DNA from: Prorocentrum cordatum
Taxonomy: Eukaryota; Sar; Dinophyceae; Prorocentrales; Prorocentraceae
DNA: 25,321 nt
Direction of reading: 5' to 3'
Assembly: GCA_963575745.1 (NCBI GenBank)
Contig: CAUYUJ010001455.1
Coordinates: forward strand, 75,800-101,120
Below the pieces are notes generated by a model. It did no database searches. It was not told where the DNA came from and saw only the letters and a list, made by a program, of their open reading frames with translations. How positions within the stretch are numbered: the first letter of the stretch is position 1; every line of letters begins with the position of its first letter. The position numbers and the translations under genes were made by a program. Of the stretch, positions 9,259-19,097 are shown in pieces.

Positions 9259-9413
9259 CGTTATGGGGAGGGGGGAGACGAGGGGGGGGGGCATAACGTA
9301 GCGCCCCCCACCAGACTGTGATGCCAGAGCCACTGCGGCAGTGCCGGGGACGCACTGAGGGGGGGAGCGTCACGTTATGGGGCGGATGGGGAGGGGTGGG
9401 AGGGGGCATAACG
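9259..9413 (+). repeat. Two G-rich modules bounded by inverted CGTTATG/CATAACG
   Basis: Module 1 (9259-9298) and module 2 (9373-9413) each start with CGTTATGGGG, run through G-tracts (GGGGGGGGGG; GGGGAGGGGTGGGAGGGGG) and end with GCATAACG. Right after module 2, CGCGTTATGG begins a further half-site. The G runs could form quadruplexes on the plus strand. Confidence 0.7.
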
Positions 9414-9739
9414 CGCGTTATGGCCAAGAGGGTAACAAACAAACTAGCGAGGGGGCCTTCCGAAAGCAGAGGCCCGCTTGAAGAGGGGGCCGTGTGCAAG
9501 ACGAACCCTGAGATCCTGGCGCTGCGACTTTTTTCACCACGAGCGTTTTCGCCCAAGTTCGGGCCCCAGGACCCTCACAGATCGATCGGGCTCGGAAACA
9601 AGTTTACTTGCATGGCGTTCGCGCCCGCCCCCTCGCCCCTCTTCAAACGAATACCAGCGTGCAGACTCTCGACTTGCGTGATTCCTGCACGTGTAGCTCG
9701 TTTGCGGTTTGCTTCAGGTTCAGGCCTCCCCCCTCCACG
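9414..9739. other. Spacer before repeat A copy 3
   Basis: Mixed composition. A short direct repeat (CAAGTTTACTTGC at 9599-9611 and its relative CAAGTAAACTTGC at 9739-9751) brackets the last 140 bp. These two are also near-palindromic. No gene recognised. Confidence 0.45.
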
Positions 9740-10655
9740 CAAGTAAACTTGCCGGAGTCTAAAACTAGCCTGGCGAAAGACCCAACCATATGCACTTGTG
9801 GGCACTGCCATTGTATGCACCGCATTCGGTGGAGCTCCCCTTGGGGCCACGAAGCGTGTGAAGGGGTTTGCCAACATGGCTGCGGTGGGCGAATGCGAGC
9901 GCTGGCAAGTGTGCCTTCGGCGGGGCTCCCTATGGGGCCACACGACGTGTGAGGGGTGTGCCGAAATGTGTGCGGTGGGCGCATGCGAGCGCTGGCATCT
10001 GGGCCTTCGGTAGAGTTCCCCATGGGGCGACGAAACGTGTGAGGGGTGTCCAACATGGGCGCGGTGGGCGCATGCGAGCGCTGGCATGTGCCTTCGGCGG
10101 GGCTCCCCATGGGACCACACAACGTGTGAGGGGTGTGCCAAAATGGCTGCGGTGGGCGCGTGCGAGCGCTGGCATGTGTGCCTTCGGCGGGGCTTCCTAT
10201 GGGGCCGCAAAACATAGGATGGGTGTGCCAAAATGGCTGCGGTGGGCGCGTGCGAGAGCTGGCATCTGGGCCCGTGGTGGAGCTCCCTATGGGGCCGCAA
10301 AACGTACGATGGGTGTGCCAAAATGGCTGCGGTGGGCGCATGCTAGCGCTGGCATCTGGGCCTGTGGTGGAGCTCCCTATGGGGCCACAAAAGGAGGGGT
10401 GTGCCAAACAAAATGGGTGCGGTGGGCGCCTGCGAGCGCTGGCGCATGCGAGCGCTGGCATCTAGGCCTTTGGGTGAGCTCCCTAGAGGACCGCAAAACG
10501 TGTGATGGGTATGCCAAAGTGGGAGGGGAGAGGAGGCGCGAGAGGAAGAGGGGGAGGATGGGAGGGGGGAGGGGGCAGCGAGAGGAAGGAGTGAGACGCG
10601 GGGCGCTGTCTCTTCAAAACGAGGACCCAACACCACAGGGTGGTTGGGAACAAAG
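9740..10655 (+). repeat. Composite repeat A, copy 3, with about 8 core units
   Basis: The left module is at 9769-9830 (GGCGAAAGACCCAACCATAT, GCACTTGTGGGCACTGCC, GCACCGCATTCGG). About 8 units of 88-90 bp follow to 10510. Each carries GTGGGCGCATGCGAGCGCTG, GCATCTGGGCCTTCGG, GGAGCTCCCTATGGGGCC, AAAACGTGTGAGGGGTGTGC, CAAAATGGCTGCG. Units are homologous to copy 2 units but about 12 bp longer because of the CCAAAATGGCTGCGG segment. A purine-rich tract (10520-10595) and the right module (10603-10655) close the element. Confidence 0.9.
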
Positions 10656-11108
10656 CAGGCTCATAATGAAGAAAGATGGGGTCTGGCCGGGGCTCCAGGC
10701 GTGATTTTTCACGGTGTTGCATTTTTCTGCAACGTCGGATCTCAGGGTAACACGAAGCCAGGACGAAGACACGTTCGGGTGAGCATACATCGATCATCTC
10801 TGAGATCCAGAGGCTCTGGATGATGTACCGGGTGCCGCGGCCTTCTCAGAGCATTTCGTAATACTTTGAAAACATATTTATTATCGTCCTAGTCCCGTGC
10901 GAGATCAAGAGGCAAGTCCAGGGAGTTCGTTGTAACAGTTACATCTTGAGCCAGATGGAGGGGCCACAAAGCCGAATTGGGGTGCAGGGCGCCCAGGGGG
11001 GGGCCAAATTAAGCAACGTTGATCTGGACTGAGCCAGGTTGTGCCGGATTGGGCCAGTTTTCGACCACGGATCTGCGAAATTCAACCTCCCAGGAGTTGC
11101 ATCTTGAG
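10656..11108. other. Unique mixed-composition sequence, no gene seen
   Basis: Less GC-rich than its surroundings. A small hairpin sits at 10800-10830 (CCAGAGGCTCTGG and the outer TACATC/GATGTA). No recognised coding or RNA gene. Confidence 0.5.
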
Positions 11109-11212
11109 TTAAGTCGGGCCTGTCCCCCTAAAGGGGGAATTTGGGCGAAAAATTCGAAACACCCCAACAAAACTCCAAAAGTGCTCAAATATGGTCCAAA
11201 AATTGTCCCCAG
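11109..11212 (+). mobile_element. Partial relative of the 138-bp inverted-repeat element
   Basis: AAGTCGGGCCTGTCCCCCTA (11114-11133), CACCCCAACAAAACTCC and AAAATTGTCCCCAGACTATT follow the same order as in the element at 22715-22852. The right inverted end is absent. Interior spacing differs by about 20 bp, so the copy is truncated or rearranged. Confidence 0.5.
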
Positions 11213-11631
11213 ACTATTTCTCCTGATGCCCAGCGTGCGACGAGCATCGGCCAAAAACGACGACCGTGAAAGCGCCCCATGGGCCTTTTCGGGCCGGGCG
11301 AAAGGGGGGGATAGCAAAGGGGGGGTTGAGAATCAGCTCACGTAGCTGATTTTCCCGGCGCCTTCCGGCGCCAGGAGGCGCCCATGTATCGAGGAATGGG
11401 CCCGGCGGCGGGGCCGAAACCAGCTGCATGCAGCAGACTTCGTACCCCCCCCTTCCCAATCCCCCCCTTTCGTCCGGCCCGACCATGGGCCTTCGTGGCG
11501 AGAGCCCTGTATGGAATGTGCATCAAGCACGACGTGCCAACGTCGTTGCAAACTGACGTGAATTTGGCATGGACCTCCCTACATCCATGTAGCTCGTAAA
11601 ACGTGCGCAGCGCCGGAGCGTGACCACGACT
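11213..11631. other. Spacer, no gene recognised
   Basis: It contains duplicated GGGGGGATAGC/GGGGGGGTTG and CCCCCCCTTCCCAATCCCCC blocks and a CGGCGCC/GGCGCC hairpin near 11357-11380. No domain found. Confidence 0.45.
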
Positions 11632-11853
11632 TACTCCAAATCCCTTATTAATCGTCCCCCGGGTCCGGTTTTTTAAGGCGCCTTTTTGGTCATTAAGGGG
11701 GTCCGGTTTATTAGGTCGCTTTCTTTGGATTGGAGCTGAGGGGGTCTGGTTTATTAAGGCGCCCCATCGAAGAGGGGGTCCGGAATATTAGGTCGCATTT
11801 GGAGGGGGGTCTGGTTTTTTAGGGGGGGGTCGATTAATAAGGGATTTGGAGTA
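11632..11853. mobile_element. 222-bp TA-flanked MITE with perfect 23-bp terminal inverted repeats
   Basis: The ends at 11632-11654 and 11831-11853 are exact inverted complements beginning TACTCCAAATCCCTTATTAA. The outer TA is consistent with the TA target of Tc1/mariner elements (Stowaway-like MITEs). The interior carries about five degenerate tandem units of 32-45 bp around GGGGGTCCGGTTTATTA, alternately followed by AAGGCGCC or GGTCGC. It has no coding capacity. A second copy is not seen in the window. Confidence 0.85.
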
Positions 11854-11881
11854 CGCCAGCGCGGACGGCCTTAGTACAGGG

Positions 11882-12075
11882 TTCAGGGGCAGAGCGCGTT
11901 TGAAACGGAGCCGCCCTCCATCCGACCAGCTGCGGGAAAAACGCTCAAGACGAACGCTCCCGACGCTGCGGCGAGGGGCGCACGTTCGGACAAGGGCCAG
12001 AGCCACCCTCCAAGTGAACAGCTGCTGGAACATGCCAGGACGAGCGTGCGCGGCGCCGAGGCGAGAATCGTACAC
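11882..12075 (+). repeat. Dispersed relatives of the 82-bp tandem repeat
   Basis: Two degenerate units: TTTGAAACGGAGCCGCCCTC then CATCCGACCAGC, and GCCACCCTCCAAGTGAACAG. The second ends GTGCGCGGCGCCGAGGCGAG, which matches the conserved GTGCGCGGCGCTAAGGCGAG of the array at 19098-19470. The spacing of about 91 bp differs from that array. Confidence 0.55.
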
Positions 12076-12239
12076 CCTGCGAAATGCTTAAGAAATCATG
12101 GGTTAAGAAATTCATGGTCTCAGAACTTGAATAAAAACCAAAAATTTCCATTCAGAACTTAGGATTTACCTTGAAACATTAAGAATAATCGAGACTCTGG
12201 CCGAAAATTTAAGTTTTCTTAAGCATCGCCTAAGGTGTA

Positions 12240-12411
12240 CAGTCAACCCGCATCATAAGCATGCGCGGTGAGGACGAGGGGCCTTGGAGGCCCACGCGAA
12301 GGTTTTTCGAACGAGGCCGGCCAGCGAAAGTCGCTAAGGCTTGGCCGAAGGGGCAAGGATGCAAGGGTACCCCTTGGGAGGGCTGTCCATCCTCACTGTG
12401 CAGGTGGACTG
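12240..12411 (+). mobile_element. Pogo/Tigger-like MITE, copy 2
   Basis: The left end TA|CAGTCAACCCGCAT (12238-12253) is the exact inverted complement of the right end of the copy at 6536-6712. The right end here, GTGCAGGTGGACTG, is degenerate. Shared interior blocks include TTTTTCGAACGAGGCCGGCC, GAAAGTCGCTAAGG, CCGAAGGGGCAAGGATGCAA and CCCTTGGGAGG. Length is 172 bp against 177 for copy 1. Non-autonomous. Confidence 0.7.
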
Positions 12412-12424
12412 CAACTTCAGCATC

Positions 12425-12485
12425 GCCTCCCCTCCATCCGTACACATGTTGAAAGCTTTCAAGACGAATGCGCGCTGCGCGAGGG
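12425..12485 (+). repeat. Fragment of the 82-bp repeat family
   Basis: CCCCTCCATCCGTACACATG then TTGAAAGCTTTCAAGACGAA and TGCGCGCTGCGCGAG follow the order seen in units at 19098-19470. Confidence 0.5.
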
Positions 12486-12492
12486 CAGGGGC

Positions 12493-12549
12493 ACCACGCA
12501 TACGCACACACGCACACACACACACACGCACACGCACACGCACACGCAC

Positions 12550-12602
<53 letters not shown>

Positions 12603-15110
12603 CACGCGCACGCACACGCGCACGCGCACGCGCACGCGCACGCGCACTCACACGCACACGCACACGCACACGCACACGCACACGCACACGCACACGCACA
12701 CGCACACGCACACCCCCTCCCCCCTCACCCCCCCCCACCACACACACAAACACACAAGCACACATCAACACACATCAACACACATCAACACACATTAACA
12801 CACATCAACACACAGGAAGACACATCAACACACATCAACACTCATCAACACACATCAACACACATCAGCACACATCAACACACATCAACACACATCAACG
12901 CACCTCAAAACACACCAATACACACCAACACACACAAACACACACCAACACACACCAACGCACACCAACACACACACACACCAAAACACACCAACGCACA
13001 CCAACACACGCCAACACACCAACACACGCCAACACACACCAACACACACCAACACACACCAAAACACCAACACACACCAACACACACCAACACACACCAA
13101 CACACACCAACACACACCAACACACACCAACACACACCAACACACACAAACACACACACACCAACACACACACCAATCCACACCAACACACACACCAACA
13201 CACACACCAACACACACCAACACACACCAACACACACACACACCAGCACACACACACCAACACATACCAACACAAACCCACACACACAACCACACACACA
13301 AACACATATAAACACACACAAACAGACAAACACACACAAACAGACAAACACACAAGCACGCAAACACACAAGCACACACACAAACACACATCAACACCCA
13401 TCAGCACCCATCAACACCCATCAACACCCATCAACACTCATCAAAACACATCAAAACACACCAATACACACCAACACACACACACCAACACACACACCAA
13501 CACACACCAACGCACACCAACACACACACACACCAAAACACACCAACGCACACCAACACACGCCAACACACCAACACACGCCAGCACACACCAACACACA
13601 CCAAAACACCAACACACACCAACACACACCAACACACACCAACACACACCAACACACACCAACACACACCAACACACACCAACACACACCAACACACACA
13701 CACACCAACCCACACCAACACACACACCAACACACACACCAACACACACCAACACACACCAACACACACCCACACCAACACACACACACACCAACACACA
13801 CACCAACACACACCCACACACACAACCACACACACAAACACACAAACACACAAACACATATAAACACACACAAACAGACAAACACACACACAAACAGACA
13901 AACACACAAGCACGCAAACACACAAGCACACACACAAACACACATCAACACCCATCATCACCCACCAACACCCATCAACACCCATCAACAAACATCAACA
14001 CACACCAACACACACTCACACACACCAACACACATCAACGCACATCAAAACACATCAACACACATCGACACACACCAATACACACCAACACACACCAACA
14101 CACACCAACACACACCAACACACACCAACACACACCAACACACACCAACACACACCACCACACACCAACACACACCAGCACACACCAACACACACCAACA
14201 CACACACACACACACTAATACACACAAACACAAAAACACAAAAAAACAGACACACACGCACACAAACACACAAGCGCACACGCACACAAACACACAAACA
14301 CGCAACCACACACACAAACACACAAACACACAAACACACACACACAAGCACACAAACACATCATCACACAAACACACAAACACACAAACACACACACAAA
14401 CACACAAGCACACACAAACACACACACGTACACACAAACACACACACAAGCACACACAAACACACACGCAAACACACACAAGTACACTCAAACACCTAGC
14501 ACACACACAAACACACAACCACACACACATACACACACAGCCACACACACACAACCACACACACAAACACACACACAAACACACACACACAAGAACACAC
14601 ACGCACACACAAACACACACACAAGAACACACCAACACACACAAGCACACACACAAACACACACACACACAAACACACACGCACACACACAAGCACACAC
14701 ACAAACACACAAACACACACAAACACACAGGCACACAGGCACACACATACAAACACACACAAACAAACACACACATCCACAAACACACACCCAAACACAC
14801 ACACAATCACACACAAACACACACACAAACACACACACACAACCACACACACACAAACACACACACAAACACGAACACACAAACACACACAAACACACAC
14901 ACAAACACACACACACAAACACGCACAAACGCACGACCACACACGCACACTCACACACACACACACGCTCACACGCACGCACACGCACGCACGCACGCAC
15001 GCGCGCACGCACACACGCACACACACACACACACACATACACACACAAACACACAAACACACACATACATACACACACACGCACACACACACACTCACAC
15101 ACTGACAACA
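12493..15110 (+). repeat. 2.6-kb CA-rich satellite with higher-order structure
   Basis: Zones in order: (CACACG)n and (GCAGAC)n with CGCACG (12500-12712); a decamer ACACATCAAC array (12765-12905); a decamer CACACCAACA array (12905-13265); a mixed tail with ATATAAACACACACAAACAG. A second copy of the decamer-plus-tail block follows at about 13441-13990. The AAACACATATAAACACAC tail recurs about 551 bp later. From 14220 to 15105 the array is irregular CACA/AAACACAC. The strand has few T, so TAA, TAG and TGA are nearly absent and frames of up to about 900 codons open by composition alone. Confidence 0.95.
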
Positions 15111-15469
15111 CACCCGCCCCGCTTACGTGCAACTGCCTCGGATATAACGCTCTTTGGTGCAGTGCGATACGATGAGAAACAATCCAGTCCGACGTACGTA
15201 CATTAATGAGGGGGCCCAGGGACACAAATTCGCCGACCCTGTCGTCGTCTCCGTCGTCTCCTCGTCGTCTCCGTCGTCGTCACAGTCGTCTCCTCGCTGT
15301 TTCCGCCGTCCCTCCTCTCTGGACCCTCCTCTAACGCCGTTGTAGACTCGACAAAGAACCCCCTCTCTTTGATCCCTTCCCCGCGCGGGGGGGGGGTCCC
15401 CGGGGGGGGGTCGCCACGCAGATTCGTGTCCCCCGCGGGCGGCCCCGATACCTTGAAAAGTCCCAAAAG
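15111..15469. other. Spacer with small GTCGTCTCC repeats
   Basis: A patch of GTCGTCTCCGTCGTC-type repeats lies at 15240-15296, followed by CG-rich sequence with G runs at 15387-15410. No gene recognised. Confidence 0.5.
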
Positions 15470-15910
15470 GAACCCAGAATGCCCAGGACGGCCCCCAAGA
15501 TGGCCCAAGAGGGCCCTGAGTCGCCCAAACATCGGCCCAAGACGCCCAAGATGGCCCCAAGACGGTCCAAGAAGCCTCCAAGACGTCCCAGGAAGCTTCC
15601 AAAAACAACCCCAAGAAGGCCCCAGGAGGATAGAATCATTGATTTCCCATAAGAGAACGTACACTTTTAGCATGTACGACTGTTCGGCCTTCACCGAGTT
15701 GAAGACGGTCCACGAGGCCCCCAAGAAAGCTCCAAGACGGCTCAAAAGGCTCCCAAGAGGCGCCCAACACGGCCCAAGAGGGCCCCAAGACGGGGAGCTC
15801 GAACCAAAAATCCGAGCCTTCCGCCCAAGAAAGCTCCCAGGCGGCCCTTAAGAGGCCCCCAAGAGGCCCCAGGAGACCCCCAAGAGGCCCAAAAGAGGCC
15901 CCAAGAGGCG
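15470..15910 (+). repeat. CCAAGAGG-type minisatellite element, copy B2
   Basis: GCCCAAGATGG, CCCAAGACGG and CCCCAAGAGG units appear before and after a spacer (about 15635-15700: ATTTCCCATAAGAG, ACTGTTCGGCCTTCACC). AAAAATCCGAGCCTTCCGCC lies at 15807-15826, as in B1. Units are more regular at the right end (CCCCCAAGAGGCCC repeated, 15850-15905). Confidence 0.75.
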
Positions 15911-15921
15911 CCCAAACGGCA

Positions 15922-16075
15922 CCCTCCTCCTCCTCCTCCTCCTCCTCCTCCTGCTCCTGCTCCTGCTCCTCCTCCTCCTCCTCCTCCTCCTCCTCCTCCT
16001 CCTCCTCCTCCCCTTGCTCCCCTTCCTCTTGCTCCTCTGCTTCTCCTCCTCCTCCTGCTCCTCCTCCCCCTCGTT
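15922..16075. repeat. (CTC)n microsatellite with CTGCTC interruptions
   Basis: CTC/TCC repeat abutting minisatellite B2 directly. It continues with degenerate TTGCTCC/TTCTCC units to about 16075. Confidence 0.95.
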
Positions 16076-16696
16076 TTCATCTTCGTCGTCTTCAGGGACG
16101 GCGGCACCGGCCGTAAGGCCTTCGCAATACGTACACGCACACGCACACATACCAGGATGTTCTATACTTTCTCATATTGTCTGGAATTTCGTCTTCTCCC
16201 CCACTTCCCATATTGCCCCATAGGTTCCTCGGAATCGACGATGCATTGTGTCTGACTGTCTTTTCCCTCCTGAATTAAAGACACGCGCAATGACGAGCGG
16301 TCGCGCATGATGAAATCAGAGCCGGAGGAGGCCAGTAGAACGAGGAAGAAGCGGAGAGGAGGAAGACGGGACGGGGTGGGGGGCGGGGAGGGGCGGAGGA
16401 AGAGGAAAGAGCGAGAGAAAGAGAGCGGGCCGCGGAAGAGGAGCAAGAAGAGGGGAGGACTGTGGCGAGCGGGGACGGGGCGGAGCGGGAGCGGCCTGCC
16501 CACAGACTCCGACAAGAGGCGTCGCCCTCCGTGCTCGCTGCCTGTCGCCTCCCGGCGCCGCACGGAGCCCCCGTTGGGCCTGCCGAGACCGGGCGCAGCC
16601 TCCGGGGAGGGGGGAGCCTGGCGTGGTGGCGGTGCCGACGTTGCCTCCGCCTGCAGTCCCTCTGGCTGCGCACCAGGCCCTCGGCTTCTGGGCTCG
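16076..16696. other. Spacer, no gene seen
   Basis: Mixed to GC-rich. A G/A-rich stretch (16320-16460, GGAAGAAGCGGAGAGGAGGA-like) is a degenerate purine tract. A plus frame rich in Arg, Gly and Glu crosses it but has no domain. Confidence 0.5.
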
Positions 16697-17344
<648 letters not shown>

Positions 17345-17906
17345 TGCGGCTCGCCCTCCTTCGGCTCGCTGCGCGCCGCCTGCACACCGCAGCCCGGCTC
17401 GATGCCTCGGCTGGGGCCCGCTGCTGCGGAGCGGGGCGCGCGCGGCAGCCCTTCCCCGCTGCCGCCTCTCGGGCGCGCGGCTCCGCGCTGCCCCGCTCCG
17501 CGCCTCTGGCCTGCTCTCCGCTTGCCCTCGCTCGGGCGTCGACTCCCCGTGCCTTGCTCGGTTTCGCGCATGTTTTGCTGGCCTGATGGTCCAGGGTGCC
17601 CCTCGAGGGTCCTCGCCGACCAAAGGATGCACACGCCCGAGCGATGCCGAGTCCATGAGGCGACCCCTCCCCTGGCCAGCGCCCACCACTCCTCACGGAC
17701 TGGCTGCCACAGCTCCTGCAGAGGAGCGGCGGTGGCCCCATCGCCAAGCAGCAGGCCCACCGCCTTCTCTCGGCCAGCACGTGCGGGAGGAGACCTACCT
17801 TGGCTGCTCTATGGAGCGCGAGCCCGAGCACAGCCCAGGGCTCGGCCATGCTGCATGCCGCGCGCGCCCCCCGCGCTCTCAGCGCCTGAGGGGCCTGCCG
17901 AGCCAC
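17345..17906 (-). other. Possible minus-strand transcript start, low confidence
   Basis: Reading the minus strand downstream of the spliced-leader-like motif, the first in-frame candidate start is at 17849, about 58 nt away. It gives MAEPWAVLGLALHRAAK, and then the DNA reads AAG|GTAGGT at 17799/17798, which resembles a splice donor. Joining to an AG about 35 nt on is possible but unsupported. The open frame continues through about 450 bp and then into the trinucleotide array. There is no known domain. The GC-rich non-repetitive DNA here is the best candidate for a genic segment in the window, but the evidence is thin. Confidence 0.15.
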
Positions 17907-17928
17907 CTCGAGCCAAAATGGCCACGGA
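17907..17928 (-). other. Spliced-leader-like motif (relict dinoflagellate SL?)
   Basis: The minus strand reads T followed by CCGTGGCCATTTTGGCTCGA and a final G. The conserved dinoflagellate trans-spliced leader core is CCGUAGCCAUUUUGGCUCAA, so 20 of 22 positions match and both differences are A-to-G transitions. Established background: relict SL copies next to genes are taken as signs of mRNA retroposition in dinoflagellates. A pyrimidine-rich run (CTGCCCCTTCTTCCCCCTCC) precedes it on the minus strand. The match may be chance in a GC-rich segment, but that is unlikely at this length. Confidence 0.45.
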
Positions 17929-18200
17929 GGGGGAAGAAGGGGCAGGGGAAATGGCAGAGAAGGGGCAGATGGTGTTGGGGGGAGGGCGGCGATGGGGGAG
18001 GAGGGGGGGGGGAAGGAGAGGAAGGGGGAGAGCCGGAAGACTGGGCCAGGACGGTGGGTCCCGGAGACCGGGCCTGCGGCAGAAGAGTCCGGCTGCAGCA
18101 GCCCCAGCGCGCGGAGCGAACGGGCGATCTCGCCCCAGTGGGCGTGAACCTGACGCCCGGGGTCGGGGCGCGCGGAGGACGTATCCCTCATCCGCCCTTC
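17929..18200. other. GC-rich spacer with purine tract
   Basis: G/A-rich 17925-18055 (GGGGGAGGGCGGCGATGGGG-like), then mixed GC-rich sequence. No gene recognised. Confidence 0.45.
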
Positions 18201-18305
18201 CCCTCCTCCTCCTCCTCCTTCTCCTCCTCCTCCTCCTCCTCCTCCTCCTCCTCCTCGGACTCCTCCTCCGACTCCTCCTCCTGCTTATCCTCCTGCCCTC
18301 CTCCT
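18201..18305. repeat. (CTC)n microsatellite with GACTCC interruptions
   Basis: CTC repeat that becomes degenerate toward its right side (GGACTCCTCCTCCGACTCCT). Confidence 0.9.
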
Positions 18306-18479
18306 CCTGTTGTAACTCCTGATGCGGATGACACCCCGCGGGGGACCAGCATGCACAGGGAGGGAACAGACAGAGAGACGCGCAGGAGGAACGCGAGGAC
18401 AACGACCCCCCTCCCGCCTCCTGCTGCCCCCCCCCCTGCTAGAGGCCGCCTAGATGGCTTCGGAGTGGATGGGGTCGGA

Positions 18480-18660
18480 GGATCGCACTGCATCGCCGAT
18501 ACGTCGGCGATGCATCGGCGATGCATGGCGGATGCACCGGCGATGTATCGTCGACGTCGGCGATGCATCGGCGACGTCGACGCGAAGCAAATCGGGCTCC
18601 GCATCGAGCCGCGTCGGCGATGCATCGCCGACGCGGCGGCGATGATTCTCCGATCACATC
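18480..18660. repeat. Palindromic CGATGCATCG cluster
   Basis: GGCGATGCATCGGCGA-type units, each centred on the self-complementary CGATGCATCG or its variants, recur at least five times. The best is a perfect 28-bp palindrome at 18609-18636, centred on GGCGATGCATCGCC. GGGGTCGGAG just outside on the left (18470-18480) is matched by CTCCGACCCC on the right (18663-18674), so the cluster may be the interior of a larger inverted-repeat element. Confidence 0.75.
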
Positions 18661-18679
18661 TGCTCCGACCCCGCCTAGA

Positions 18680-19097
18680 GTAGGCCTAGACCTGCTGCGG
18701 TGGAGGGGGAGGAGGAGATGGAGGATGATGATGAGGAGGAGGGGGAGGACCAGTGTAAAACCAAAATTCATCAACGATGTTGGGATTAACAATTAACCCT
18801 CCCTCCAAGCTCCCTCTGCATAGGCCCCCACAGCGGTCCATTTCCATTGAGGGAACTGCCTCGTTGGAAGACAACCGTTTGAAGATCCTGACGCATGGCA
18901 AAACATTTTTCTCGGACTTTCAACGCCACGTGTCAACCTGATTGCTGCGTCATGACGATCTGGAATCGTGCCAGAACGCCGTTTGGGGGACTTCAACACG
19001 GCGAATCAACAGAACTGTTGCGCCTGCATAATCCTGAACCCTTGCAAAACACCATTTCTGGTGGGTTGATCATGGGAATCCGAGGCAAGAGCCACAG
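18680..19097. other. Spacer, no gene seen
   Basis: A GGAGGAGG/GATGATGAGG patch (18700-18750) is followed by unique DNA of lower GC. Faint resemblance to the following 82-bp units (AAAACA, CCTGCA words) suggests old, decayed copies. Confidence 0.45.

Noticed and set aside
10797-10840. CCAGAGGCTCTGG hairpin as terminator or structured RNA
   Set aside because: A short isolated palindrome without a transcribed context or further copies.
12468-15206. 912-codon plus frame of His/Thr repeats (and parallel frames)
   Set aside because: The CA-rich strand has few T, so stop codons cannot form. All plus frames and several minus frames are open over the same span.
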